Source: CBDFLD01 sp965249005 (GTDB lineage Bacteria; Acidobacteriota; UBA6911). From it: a stretch of 64,000 nucleotides of DNA. Under the pieces are notes generated by a model. That model searched no databases, was not told the DNA's origin, and saw only the letters and a list, made by a program, of their open reading frames with translations. The stretch is taken from the NCBI GenBank assembly GCA_965249005.1, contig CBDFLD010000020.1, forward strand, positions 434,001-498,000, in the 5' to 3' direction. How positions within the stretch are numbered: the stretch's first letter is position 1; each line of letters starts with the position of its first letter. Of this stretch, positions 42,951 through 51,972 are shown in pieces. Both the position numbers and the translations under genes were made by a program.

Positions 42951-42968
42951 TTGGCCTCCGAGTTGCAA
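42951..42968 (+). promoter_or_regulatory. sigma-54 (-24/-12) promoter
   Basis: TTGGC at 42951-42955 and TTGCA at 42963-42967. The GG and GC dinucleotides are exactly 12 bases apart, and TGGC-N7-TTGC fits the RpoN consensus. Transcription would start near 42978, giving a leader of about 23 bases with AGGAGG before the ATG at 43001. Confidence 0.7.
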
Positions 42969-43000
42969 TTAACCGGTGCAAGAAAAGGAGGAGGTTAAAA

Positions 43001-43894
43001 ATGAAGAAGCTGCTTCAAATAGGATTTTTCTTGATTTTCACGGCACATGCCGTGAGCCTCGCCAACGCTGGCAGCCAGCAAGCCGCGTCAAGCGCGGGGG
43101 AAGCCAATACCACCCAACCGGACACCCCACAACCGCCATGGTTGGGACCCGATTTCAAGCCGTTGCCCTTCACCACTGACGAGGAGATTCTGGAGTTTCT
43201 CAAAACCGCCAAGGTTCTCTCTCGAAAGGGAGTCAAGGTGGGAATCACCGGTATCGAGCAAGTCCTACTAGAAAAAGATGGTGTCCAGATGCACGCGGCG
43301 TTCCGGGACGTCAAGATCCGGAAGGCGCACGTAAAGTTGGGGGATGGTACCACCGAATTCAACTTCCGGGACGACTGCAAGTTCGAGATTGCCGCGTACC
43401 GCCTTAGCAAGCTCTTGGGTTTGAACAACGTCCCACCTGTGGTCAAGCGGGGGATGTTTGGCCAAGACGGCACGCTCCAGATCTGGGTCGAGAAAGCCAT
43501 GATGGAGCAGGATCGGGTCAAGAAGAAAATCACACCACAGGGTGGTCTGAAGTGGTCCAACCAAGTCCAGATCATGCGCAGCTTCGACAATCTGATTGCC
43601 AACAAGGATCGCAATCAAGGGAACTTTCTGATCGACGAAGACTGGAAACTCTGGATGATCGATCACACCCGAGCCTTCGGCAACGGCAAGAAGATGCTCA
43701 ACCCCTATCCACTCCGACACTGTAACCCAGAATTCTGGGGGAAAGTGAAATCACTGGAGATGGAAAGCCTCAAGCAAGAAATGAACGGAGTCCTCAGCAA
43801 GGATCAGATCAAAGCATTGCTGAAGCGACGGGACACTCTCATGAAAAAGGTGGACAAGCTGCTCGAGAAGAAAACCAAGAAGAAGGCCGAGTGA
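43001..43894 (+). CDS. secreted kinase-fold protein (FAM20/HipA/PI4K-like)
   Basis: 297 residues, ATG 9 bases after a perfect AGGAGG. A signal peptide (MKKLLQIGFFLIFTAHAVSLANA) is followed by a Pro-rich linker. From residue 95 an atypical-kinase pattern appears: AAFRDVKIRKA with a possible ATP-binding Lys, FEIAAYRLSKLLGLNNVPPV (conserved Glu helix, 127-146), IWVEKAM hinge, then the catalytic loop DNLIANKDRNQGN (196-208) and MIDHTRAF with a metal-binding Asp at 221. This D-x-x-x-x-N-x-D-R-x-x-G-N ... I-D signature occurs in FAM20-like, HipA and type II PI4-kinase folds. The C-terminus is a Lys-rich helix. Its substrate, perhaps a secreted protein, sugar or lipid, is unknown. It is convergent with the sigma-54 activator gene. 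Confidence 0.72.
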   Translation: MKKLLQIGFFLIFTAHAVSLANAGSQQAASSAGEANTTQPDTPQPPWLGPDFKPLPFTTDEEILEFLKTAKVLSRKGVKVGITGIEQVLLEKDGVQMHAAFRDVKIRKAHVKLGDGTTEFNFRDDCKFEIAAYRLSKLLGLNNVPPVVKRGMFGQDGTLQIWVEKAMMEQDRVKKKITPQGGLKWSNQVQIMRSFDNLIANKDRNQGNFLIDEDWKLWMIDHTRAFGNGKKMLNPYPLRHCNPEFWGKVKSLEMESLKQEMNGVLSKDQIKALLKRRDTLMKKVDKLLEKKTKKKAE

Positions 43895-43959
43895 CCCAAC
43901 GTCACAACAATCGCGGTGGCAACTAGGGAACCGGTCCAACTGGAACGGTGGAAACTCCA

Positions 43960-43994
43960 GCCGAAGACGTCTCAACCGGGGCGTCTTCGGCCTT
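43960..43994 (+). terminator. hairpin between convergent genes
   Basis: Perfect 10-bp stem GCCGAAGACG / CGTCTTCGGC with a 12-base loop, followed by CTTT. It lies between the kinase-fold gene (stop 43894) and the end of the activator gene (44082), and probably terminates the rightward transcript. The T-run is short. Confidence 0.65.
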
Positions 43995-44081
43995 TGACGC
44001 TACTGCGTGCCTACAGAGGCCCCAGATCGCAAGTCTCCCGTGGGTGCCCTTGCCAATGACCTGGTCAGGACCGCACAACGA

Positions 44082-46001
44082 TTAGGATTCTTTCTTGATT
44101 TTTTCCCTCAGGTTCAAGTTCCGGATCAGTCGGTGGAGGTAATTTGCATGCAAGCCGAGTTGTTTGGCAGCCTGAGTGAAGTTACCACTCGCTTGGCGCA
44201 ACGCGCCGAGGATGAGCTGTTTCTTTTTTTCATTGAGAGCCTCATGGTATTGCGCGACCTCTGAGACGGAACCTTCCGTTTCAATGACGGCTTCGGGTAA
44301 ATCCTCGGGACGAATAACCTCACTGGATCCCAAGACGATGGCCCGCTCAATGGCGTTCTGCAGCTCCCGTACGTTGCCGGGCCACGAGTAGGTCAGCAAA
44401 CGCTGGCGGGCTTGCTGTGATATGCCGGTCACGACTCGATTGCACTGCTTGGCCGACCGGGCGGCAAAGTGCTGCGCCAACAAGACAATGTCGTCGGAAC
44501 GCTGCCGGAGTGGCGGCACCTCTATCGCGACCACGTTGATTCGGTAGTAAAGGTCTGCACGGAAAGTACCATCCTCGATCGCCTTTTCCAGATCCTTGTT
44601 GGTGGCCGCGACCAGACGAATGTCGACTTTCAAGGGACGCGTGCCCCCCACCCTTTCAAACTCCCGTTCCTGAAGCACTCTCAATAATTTTGCCTGGAGA
44701 CTCGGAGCCAGTTCCCCGATCTCATCCAGAAAGAGCGTTCCATGATTGGCCAACTCGAGCTTGCCTTTCTTCTGGGTGTACGCGCCAGTAAACGCTCCTC
44801 TCTCGTGGCCGAACAGCTCACTTTCCAGTAAGGTCTCCGTCAGCGCTGCGCAATTGACAGCCACGAAGGGCTTCTGTGCTCTCCCACTATTGTTATGAAC
44901 CGCCCGTGCGACGAGTTCCTTCCCGGTGCCGTTTTCTCCGCGGATAAGGATCGTGGAATCCGTGGGCGAGACCCTGGTGATGACCGTGTACACGCCCCGA
45001 ATCGGTTCACTTTCCCCGATCATATTGTGTTGGATCTCGAGGTCTTCCTTCAGAAGCTGGTTTTCGCTCTCGAGCCACTCCAGGTAACGGTTGTTTTCCA
45101 TGGCCGAGGCGGCGATCGCAGCGATGGCCACCAACAAATGAAGATGATCTTCGTCAAAGCTAGAGGCAGGGTCGCTCGTTGTCAGATACACGACCCCGAG
45201 CATTCTGCCGTGAAGAACCAGCGGTACGCACAGAATTGATGTCGAACCCGTCGCGATTAAACTCTCCGAGTCTTTCAAATCACTGGATTGCACATTGTTG
45301 ATGAGAAGCGCATTGCTATCCCGCAGAACCCCGTTAACGACAGTGCGACTCAAGTGGACTTTCGAGGCTCCACTCCCGACCTGATCCTTGGCACAGATTG
45401 AACCGTAGTCTGCCTCGCCTTGTTCAGCTGGAATCAAAGATCCTTGTTCAGCTGGAATAGCTCCCAGTATCATTTCCAGCAACCGGTCGTGGAGTGTTCG
45501 AGAACCACGGATGGAATTGATATCGGTGGCGATTTTGAGCAGCGCCTCCAAATCTTTCGCTACTCGGGGTGTCCCTTGCTGTTCTGCAGCAAATTTCTTG
45601 CGAAGGTATCGGGAATCCTCACTGCTGAGCGAAATGGTGGAATTGGAAGGAAGCTCAGGTTCGTCCCACTGGATCGTGTCGGAGGTGGAGATCAATTGGT
45701 CCGCTGCTTCGTCGTCACGCAACAGAAAGACCAGCACGGTGTTTGCCACCTGAATCTGATCGCCATGTTCCAGCGCTCGTTCCTTTACCGGTGAACCATT
45801 CACGAAAGTGCCGTGGAGGCTATCCAGATCCCGTATGGTACAGCTATCCTGATCTCGCTTGATCACGCAGTGTTGACGCGAAACGTACCGTTCCGGAATA
45901 GCCACGGAATTGGCTGGGTCCCGTCCGACGAGAATTTCATCGACAACAGGGAAACTTTCGCCCTTCAATCGGCCCCGAAGGACCTTTAGTTTTGGTTCCA
46001 T
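44082..46001 (-). CDS. sigma-54-dependent activator: FHA-GAF-AAA+-Fis
   Basis: 639 residues. Residues 1-95 are an FHA domain (ILVGRDPANSV, YVSRQHCVIKR, DSLHGTFVNG), a phosphothreonine-binding module. About 150-310 is a GAF domain (LHDRLLEMILGAIPAEQG to LHLLVAIAAIAASAMEN). About 335-560 is the AAA+ ATPase with Walker A GENGTGKE, the sigma-54 contact loop GAFTGA, Walker B LFLDEIGELAP and the R-finger region LYYRINVV. The end is a Fis-type HTH (FTQAAKQLGLHANYLHRL). It should remodel RNA polymerase-sigma-54 at -24/-12 promoters in response to phosphorylation or a small ligand. The only such promoter I see is next door at 42951. A small tandem duplication (IPAEQGSLIPAEQGE) lies in the GAF. Confidence 0.95.
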   Translation of the reverse strand: MEPKLKVLRGRLKGESFPVVDEILVGRDPANSVAIPERYVSRQHCVIKRDQDSCTIRDLDSLHGTFVNGSPVKERALEHGDQIQVANTVLVFLLRDDEAADQLISTSDTIQWDEPELPSNSTISLSSEDSRYLRKKFAAEQQGTPRVAKDLEALLKIATDINSIRGSRTLHDRLLEMILGAIPAEQGSLIPAEQGEADYGSICAKDQVGSGASKVHLSRTVVNGVLRDSNALLINNVQSSDLKDSESLIATGSTSILCVPLVLHGRMLGVVYLTTSDPASSFDEDHLHLLVAIAAIAASAMENNRYLEWLESENQLLKEDLEIQHNMIGESEPIRGVYTVITRVSPTDSTILIRGENGTGKELVARAVHNNSGRAQKPFVAVNCAALTETLLESELFGHERGAFTGAYTQKKGKLELANHGTLFLDEIGELAPSLQAKLLRVLQEREFERVGGTRPLKVDIRLVAATNKDLEKAIEDGTFRADLYYRINVVAIEVPPLRQRSDDIVLLAQHFAARSAKQCNRVVTGISQQARQRLLTYSWPGNVRELQNAIERAIVLGSSEVIRPEDLPEAVIETEGSVSEVAQYHEALNEKKKQLILGALRQASGNFTQAAKQLGLHANYLHRLIRNLNLREKIKKES

Positions 46002-46041
46002 GTCGAACCGAATCTATCGTGAACTGGATTGTACGGTCATC

Positions 46042-46070
46042 AGTATAAGGGGCGGAACGCTTTTCGTAAA
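46042..46070 (-). promoter_or_regulatory. sigma-70-type promoter of the activator gene
   Basis: On the minus strand: TTTACG, a 17-base spacer, and TATACT (5 of 6 consensus bases), ending 41 bases before the ATG at 46001. The activator itself would therefore be made from a housekeeping promoter. Confidence 0.55.
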
Positions 46071-46206
46071 CATGACAGTAGCCGTGGCGTGGCGTGGTAT
46101 CAGGACGAAGCATTTATCGCGGCGCGAGATCGCGGACAAGGTTCTCGAGTGGTGCTTGCAGATACTCGCTCGAGGCGTGATTCGACTTCGCGACCCGGGC
46201 CCATCG

Positions 46207-48075
46207 TCATTTGTTTGGTATTACCGGCAACAAGATATGAGAAGGATGGCCGGGGGAGTGGTGGATGGTGTTTCTGGCTAACTTCCATTCGGTCTCGTCG
46301 TAGTTGTTGCCTCCGGTGTTCAGGTTCCGGTCGAAACGTGGAAAGTTGCTGCTGGAGATTTCGAGCCGAATCTGATGCCCCGGTCGGAAATAATTGCTGG
46401 TGGCGTGCAGCGAAATCGGGACCTCGTAGACCTCTCCTTCCTGCATCCAGACTTTCTTGTCAAACCCCTCGCGATAGCGGGCCCGTAGTATCGCCTCCTG
46501 GACATTGTAGGCCGTCCCGTCGGGATAGACATCGACAAGCTTTGCGGTGAAGTCTGTATCGCGCACGTTACTCGAAACATAGAGAACGACAGACAGCGGC
46601 CCGGTTACCTCGATGCCTTGCTCGAGAACTGGCGTCGAATAGACCAGAATGTCGTGGCGAGTCTCTACCTCCGATTGGTCGTAGGCCCCTTCGGGTGCGT
46701 CGGGGGAGTCGCTGCAGCAAAGCGCCCCGCCGACGGAGGGAACCGGAGTGCGGGGGTCGTAAACATAGCTGTCCTCCGCTTCCTTCGTCGGTGGCGCCGG
46801 AACCAAAGTGCCGTCACCCAGTCGGCTGTTCGCGTTGCCGCCGCTGTGAAAATAGTACTTGGTGAACTTGGTTTCCGGGAGAGGCCATTCGTCGGTCCCG
46901 TGCCAGCGGTTCTTTCCCATGACGTAGTACTGAATCTTCGGCATCTGGGTCACGTTGTTGTCGATCCCCTTGAGCCAATGATCCATCCAGCGCAGATACA
47001 GACCCCAGTGATCGAAACGGGCGTCGCCTACATCACGCCGACCAACAATGGTCCGGCCGGTGGCCACTTCGGAGCGACAATGGGACGTGGGCGAGATCAC
47101 GAGGAACTGATTCTGCCGCGCGCTCTCACTGACGCTGTTTTCGCGGAACAGATTGTAGAGATCGAACATCATGTCGACGCCATAGTCGTACCAGGAGTCG
47201 ATCTGAAGGGCTGGAACGTCGAAACGGTCTGAATCATTGATCAAGTTGAATTGATTCCACCAGGGGTCGCCGGGTAAATGAGAGACGAGACCCTCGAAAT
47301 CCGAGGGTGGAGCCTGAAATGTCTTCGCAATATCCAGCAGGGGGAGAGTTCGCCACAGAGGCTTGTAGTCGATTTCCGGAACGACGGGGTTGAGCTCGAA
47401 GTAGTCGAGTGCTTGGATCCTCAATTCGTCGGGCGTGCCGGGAGCCACCTGAAAATGTACCTTGCTGCCGTTCAGGCGCGCCCATCCCACTCCCAGGGCG
47501 AGCTCGAACGCCCCCCCGCTGAGCATCGAGAGGTAGCGAATCGGCCCGCCACCGGCCCGGGGAATCATGGCTGCATGGTGAGGGTTTCGGTTCTTGGCCT
47601 GAAATATCTGCGTTTCGCCCAGGTAGGAGCATCCCGTGGTTCCAACCTTTCCGGTGCACCAGGGCTGAGCGGCGAGCCAGTCGACGGTGTCGTTGCTGTC
47701 GTTCATGTCCGAGGCCTGAACGAGGAATGGCCCCTCGGACTCGAATTTGCCGCGGACATCCTGGACTGCCACCACGTAACCCTGGCCGGCGAAAAAATGA
47801 GCCTCGGAATTCTCCCCGTGATGACCATTCTTGTTATAGGGGGTACGAATCAAGATCGCGGGGAACTTGTCTTCCGAAGACACCGGGAAGTGCAGGTCGG
47901 TGGCCAACCTCACCCCGTCGCGCATCGGGATCATCACGCTGCGATCCATCCGGACCTTGAACTGGGGCGCGGGTTTTCCAAAGGGACGACTCGCACTCGC
48001 CGGTTGAGCGGTCGCCGGACTGGATGAAACGAAAGGAATCAATAGCAGAATCGTGGCCCAACGTGACTGACGCAT
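46207..48075 (-). CDS. exported CocE/NonD-family acyl hydrolase (peptidase S15-like)
   Basis: 622 residues with a signal peptide (ILLLIPFVSSSPATAQ). Alpha/beta-hydrolase with the S15/CocE layout: MIPMRDGVRLATDLHFP, VVAVQDVRGKFESEG, and nucleophile elbow GTTGCSYLGE around residue 150 (G-C-S-Y-L-G), then the C-terminal jelly-roll (LSVVLYVSSNVRDTDFTAKLVDVYPDG, and GHQIRLEISSSNFPRFDRNLNTG). Family members hydrolyse esters (cocaine esterase), glutaryl-7-ACA or X-Pro dipeptides. The ATG at 48075 has AAAGGAG upstream and follows the permease stop by 25 bases, so the two genes are one transcript. Import of a released amino acid by that permease is a plausible link. Confidence 0.9.
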   Translation of the reverse strand: MRQSRWATILLLIPFVSSSPATAQPASASRPFGKPAPQFKVRMDRSVMIPMRDGVRLATDLHFPVSSEDKFPAILIRTPYNKNGHHGENSEAHFFAGQGYVVAVQDVRGKFESEGPFLVQASDMNDSNDTVDWLAAQPWCTGKVGTTGCSYLGETQIFQAKNRNPHHAAMIPRAGGGPIRYLSMLSGGAFELALGVGWARLNGSKVHFQVAPGTPDELRIQALDYFELNPVVPEIDYKPLWRTLPLLDIAKTFQAPPSDFEGLVSHLPGDPWWNQFNLINDSDRFDVPALQIDSWYDYGVDMMFDLYNLFRENSVSESARQNQFLVISPTSHCRSEVATGRTIVGRRDVGDARFDHWGLYLRWMDHWLKGIDNNVTQMPKIQYYVMGKNRWHGTDEWPLPETKFTKYYFHSGGNANSRLGDGTLVPAPPTKEAEDSYVYDPRTPVPSVGGALCCSDSPDAPEGAYDQSEVETRHDILVYSTPVLEQGIEVTGPLSVVLYVSSNVRDTDFTAKLVDVYPDGTAYNVQEAILRARYREGFDKKVWMQEGEVYEVPISLHATSNYFRPGHQIRLEISSSNFPRFDRNLNTGGNNYDETEWKLARNTIHHSPGHPSHILLPVIPNK

Positions 48076-48100
48076 CGCAAAAGCTCCTTTGGCGCTTCTT

Positions 48101-49567
48101 TTAGTTGGATTGATGTTCGATTGCCGATCCCAGCATCAGCCTTCGCCGCTCTGGTTCGCTGATACGGACGCGGTGTTTGGCTCCGAGCTTCCAGAACAGG
48201 AAACCCAACGCGATCCAGACCAGCAATATACCCCATTCGATTGGAAAGGTACGGCCCGCTTCTACCGCATCTACGTAGGGCAGGTAGATTGAAATAACGA
48301 GCATGAACAGGCAGGCCACGGCGGCCACGCCTGCGGTGGCTACGCCGCCGGGAGCCCGGTAGGCTCCTCGCCGTTCCGGCTGCCGTCGGCGAAGTCGGAT
48401 GAGTCCGTAACAGCTGACAAAGAAGGCGAACGCGAAACTCGTGCTGAGAGCATTGATGATGGGGACCAGCATGCTTTTCCCCAGCAGGGCGGCAACGAAA
48501 CCTGCCACGCAAACAAAGAGGATGGCCTTGGCCGGGGTACGGTAGCGGGGGTGGGATGTACCAAACGTGGTCGGGATGATGTGGGCCCGGCCCAATGCGA
48601 AGAGCACACGAGACGCTGCCATGTAGGCGGTATTCCAGGTACTCAGTAGTCCGCACAGGCCGGCAACCAGAACGGTATTGGCCAGCAGGGGAGAATTGAA
48701 AGCGGCATTGAAAGCTCCGGCTGCCGGAAGCTCGAATTCGAGCAGCTTCGTCCAGGACAAGGACATCGAAGACGAGAGAATGAGCAGGGAATAAAATGCC
48801 GCGGCTGCAATGATCGAGCCCAGTATGATGCGCGAAACCGTTTTCAGAGAGGCTCCCGGCGCTTTTTCTTCCATGAGTTGGGGAATAATATTGAACCCGG
48901 CCAGCCACGTGGGGACGGTAAAGAGAATAGTCAGAAACCCGACTCCGAGGAACACTCCTCCTTCGGTTCCAAAATGGGGTTGGAGGTTCGCCAAGCTCCC
49001 CCTTGCAATGCCTACCACAATGAACACGAGGGATAGCGCGATAAGACCGTAGGTGAAGATGTCTTGAGCCCGCGTGGCCGTCTTGATTCCTCGATAGTTG
49101 ATCGAGGTGAAGACCAGTGTTCCGACGATCCCGAGGATGAGGCTGCCCAGTTGCACGGGATAATCGAAGACTTCATAGAGGACGGGACCTTGGATTCCCG
49201 GAACGAGCGCGCCTATGACCCATCCGACCGAGATGATCTCAAACGACGTGACCAGCGTGTACGGAAGGGCAAGCATCCAGCCGGTTGCGAACGATACCCC
49301 GGTTCCGTATATCTCGTAGGCGTACGCGACCTCCCCTCCCGAAACCGGGAGCACCGAGGTCAACTCGGCGTAGCAGAATCCCACCAAGATGACCACGATC
49401 CCACCCAGGCAAAACGCCAAGATCGCGCCGACGGGACCGGCCGCCTCGAGCCAATTCCCGAGAAAGACGATCCAGCCCACCCCGACGATGGTCCCGAACC
49501 CCAGATTGAAAAACTGATGGGTCCGAATTTCCTTTCCGAGCTCCGGCCTTGCCTCAGAATGCGCCAT
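48101..49567 (-). CDS. APC-superfamily amino acid permease
   Basis: 488 residues with about 12-13 membrane helices. The APC opening is clear: GFGTIVGVGWIVFLGNWLEAAGP (unwound helix 1 with G-x-G-x-G), AELTSVLPVSGGEVAYAYEIYG for helices 2-3, and EEKAPGASLKTVSRIILGSI. The N-terminus (ARPELGKEIRTHQFFNLGFG) is cytoplasmic. It would import an amino acid or polyamine by proton or sodium symport. It is first in a two-gene unit with the CocE-type hydrolase. Confidence 0.92.
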   Translation of the reverse strand: MAHSEARPELGKEIRTHQFFNLGFGTIVGVGWIVFLGNWLEAAGPVGAILAFCLGGIVVILVGFCYAELTSVLPVSGGEVAYAYEIYGTGVSFATGWMLALPYTLVTSFEIISVGWVIGALVPGIQGPVLYEVFDYPVQLGSLILGIVGTLVFTSINYRGIKTATRAQDIFTYGLIALSLVFIVVGIARGSLANLQPHFGTEGGVFLGVGFLTILFTVPTWLAGFNIIPQLMEEKAPGASLKTVSRIILGSIIAAAAFYSLLILSSSMSLSWTKLLEFELPAAGAFNAAFNSPLLANTVLVAGLCGLLSTWNTAYMAASRVLFALGRAHIIPTTFGTSHPRYRTPAKAILFVCVAGFVAALLGKSMLVPIINALSTSFAFAFFVSCYGLIRLRRRQPERRGAYRAPGGVATAGVAAVACLFMLVISIYLPYVDAVEAGRTFPIEWGILLVWIALGFLFWKLGAKHRVRISEPERRRLMLGSAIEHQSN

Positions 49568-49922
49568 GCATCTCCATCAATCCCCGAGTCCGAGTCGGCC
49601 AAGAAATTGTAGAAACCCCCATGCCAGATCGGGTCTCTGAACGAAGCGCCCGTGCGGACGGCGGATACCTCTTAGGAAACAGCTCGCGGATCTAGTTATA
49701 CGTGTATCATTTAACAAAACTGCAAAAATCGTGTTGTGCTGGTCGAACGCAGAAAGCTGATAATAGATCGGGCCCTAGACTAGCACGGATCCCTCGTAAG
49801 TCCATCATTTCTGTCACCCATCGATCCGCGCCGGATCGGTGTCCGGCGGACCACGCCGATCGATGTCCCGAGGGAAAAATGATAAGATGCCGACTCTACC
49901 AAGAATACGATAGGAGTGCGGG
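49568..49922. other. 355-bp divergent intergenic region
   Basis: It separates the permease and SDR genes. A/T-rich patches (TTATACGTGTATCATTT near 49695, ATGATAAGATG near 49878) could hold the two promoters, and CCGATC-type words repeat around 49820-49865, but no box pair is convincing. No RNA gene or frame is seen. Confidence 0.45.
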
Positions 49923-50705
49923 ATGGGTTCCTTGACGGGAAAAGTTGCCTGGGTCACCGGTGCAGGGAGTGGTATTGGATTGGCGGCATCTGTCGCGCTC
50001 GCGCGGGCCGGCGCCCACGTGACTCTGAGTGGGCGCGGCCGTGACGCGCTCGTGGAAGCGCAAGCACGTATTCGAGAAAGCGAAGGAAGCGCGACGGTCG
50101 AGCCCCTGGATGTTTCGGACGCGGCCGCCGTTTCGGCGGTCGGCGAGCGCATCGAAGCGCAACATCAGCGACTGGACGTCCTGGTAAACAACGCCGGCGT
50201 GAATTTGCCGAAGAAACATTGGGCCGAGCTGAGCACGGAGCAGTTCGCCCAGGTCATCGCCACGAACCTCAACGGTGCGACCTACTGCACCGCTGCAGTC
50301 CTCCCGATGATGCGCCGGCAAAAGGACGGTCTGGTCATCAATATTTCCTCATGGGCGGGGCGCTTCGATGAATACCTTCCGGGACCGGCCTACAATGCCA
50401 GCAAACATGGGATGAACGCGCTCAGTGCTTCGCTGAATATCGAGGAGTGTGTGAGCGGAATTCGCTCGTGTGCAATCTGCCCGGGGGAAGTGGCAACGCC
50501 GATTCTCATGAAACGTGCCATTCCTCCAACCGAAGAGGAGTTGGCTGCAATGCTCCAGCCGGAAGATCTCGGAGGGGTGGTTCTTTTCTTGGCCGAGCTT
50601 CCCCCCCACGTATGCATCAATGAAATCCTGATCACCCCTACGTGGAATCGAATTTACCTGGGTGGTAAGGGGCTGGGGCGCCCGATTCCCAAGACCGATG
50701 GATAG
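49923..50705 (+). CDS. short-chain dehydrogenase/reductase
   Basis: 260 residues, cytoplasmic. Rossmann motif VTGAGSGIG (about 10-18), structural VLVNNAGVN near 86-94, and catalytic Ser in NISSWAG with Tyr/Lys in YNASKHG (classical SDR triad). The nucleotide preference cannot be read with certainty (SGRGRD after strand 2 would allow NADP). Many such enzymes oxidise sugars or hydroxy acids, which fits the catabolic surroundings, but the substrate is unknown. AGGAG precedes the ATG; it is the first gene of a rightward group that reaches the DUF3604 gene. Confidence 0.93.
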   Translation: MGSLTGKVAWVTGAGSGIGLAASVALARAGAHVTLSGRGRDALVEAQARIRESEGSATVEPLDVSDAAAVSAVGERIEAQHQRLDVLVNNAGVNLPKKHWAELSTEQFAQVIATNLNGATYCTAAVLPMMRRQKDGLVINISSWAGRFDEYLPGPAYNASKHGMNALSASLNIEECVSGIRSCAICPGEVATPILMKRAIPPTEEELAAMLQPEDLGGVVLFLAELPPHVCINEILITPTWNRIYLGGKGLGRPIPKTDG

Positions 50706-50711
50706 AACTCG

Positions 50712-51950
50712 ATGATTCGCAAAGCTGCGATCGTGTGTCTGTGGTTGACCATGACGCCATTGGCGGCATCCACAGAGCGTACCATCACCAAAGAAGCGCT
50801 GATCGACAAGATCAGCGGGTTCTGGTACGGGCAGATCGTGGGGAACTATCTGGGATGGCCCTTTGAAAACGTCTATCAGGAAGAGCCCGTACCGGTTCTG
50901 GTGGACCGGTTGTACACGTATAGGGATCAAGGCGCGGTCCGGGTCAACGAGAACGATCCGAGGGGCTTTGTTCCGATCTTGCTGGACCTTTTCGACGGGG
51001 CCTTCACCGACGATGACACGGATATCGAGTTCGTGACTCTTCATGCCGTGGAGAAACACGGTCTAGACATTACCCATTCTGAGATCACGGAAATGTGGAA
51101 GACGCACATCAACCGGTGGATCTGGGTTGCCAATCGAACCGCGCGCGACCTCATGAGCCAAGGTCTGGTGGCGCCCGATACGGGAAAGAAGGAGAACAAC
51201 GAGAATTGGTTTCAAATAGACCCGCAGTTGGTGAACGAAATCTGGAGCGCCTTCTATCCTGGGATGACCGGGCACGCGGCTGAGCGGGCCGAATGGGGCG
51301 CCCGAATCACGAACGACGATTGGGGCACTCATGCGACCGTCGCCTATGCCGTCATGTACAGTGCGGCTTTTTTTGAATCGGACGTTCAGAAGATCGTCAA
51401 GCTCGCGCTCGAAGCAATTCCACAGCAAGGACCGTTCCATGAGGGGATGGTCGACGTGATCCAGTGGCACCAGCAGGATCGCGATTGGCGTAAGACGCGT
51501 CAGCGGATCCATGAAAAATACTATCGATACAAGAAGGGCGATTACGAGGCCCCTTTCTCGCCGGTCTCATCGTTGAACAACGGTCTGGCCGGCGTCATGG
51601 CGATCCTCTATGGGGATGGCGACTTCATGAAGACGACGGGCATTGCCGTTTCGGCCGGCTACGACTGTGACAACCAGGGAGCCACCTGTGCCGGATTTGC
51701 CGGAGTCCTTCAGGGAGCGGGCGCCATACCGAGCGAATTGATGTTGAAGATGTCGAACGTGAGGGAATGGACGCAGCCCTTCAACGATCGCTATCTCAAT
51801 CACTCGCGCGATCAGCTTCCATACGAGAACCGCTTGACCGACATCATCCGCCGGACGGCGGTGATAGCGGAAAAAGCCATCCTGAGCAACGGGGGACGCA
51901 AAACCACGGTGGATGGGCAAGAGGCCTACGTCGTGAATTGTGATTTCTAG
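50712..51950 (+). CDS. exported ADP-ribosylglycohydrolase-fold protein
   Basis: 412 residues with a cleavable signal peptide (AAIVCLWLTMTPLAAST), unusual for this mostly cytoplasmic family. The ADP-ribosylglycohydrolase (DraG/ARH, crystallin J1) metal motifs are present: FTDDDTDIEFVTLHAVE around residue 98 and GYDCDNQGATCAGFAGVLQGA around residue 315. The middle is larger than in DraG. Related secreted members are found with glycoside-degrading genes and may hydrolyse other N- or O-glycosidic bonds. It starts 6 bases after the SDR stop. Confidence 0.85.
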   Translation: MIRKAAIVCLWLTMTPLAASTERTITKEALIDKISGFWYGQIVGNYLGWPFENVYQEEPVPVLVDRLYTYRDQGAVRVNENDPRGFVPILLDLFDGAFTDDDTDIEFVTLHAVEKHGLDITHSEITEMWKTHINRWIWVANRTARDLMSQGLVAPDTGKKENNENWFQIDPQLVNEIWSAFYPGMTGHAAERAEWGARITNDDWGTHATVAYAVMYSAAFFESDVQKIVKLALEAIPQQGPFHEGMVDVIQWHQQDRDWRKTRQRIHEKYYRYKKGDYEAPFSPVSSLNNGLAGVMAILYGDGDFMKTTGIAVSAGYDCDNQGATCAGFAGVLQGAGAIPSELMLKMSNVREWTQPFNDRYLNHSRDQLPYENRLTDIIRRTAVIAEKAILSNGGRKTTVDGQEAYVVNCDF

Positions 51951-51972
51951 ATTCCTGGTTGAGGAGGCACAC

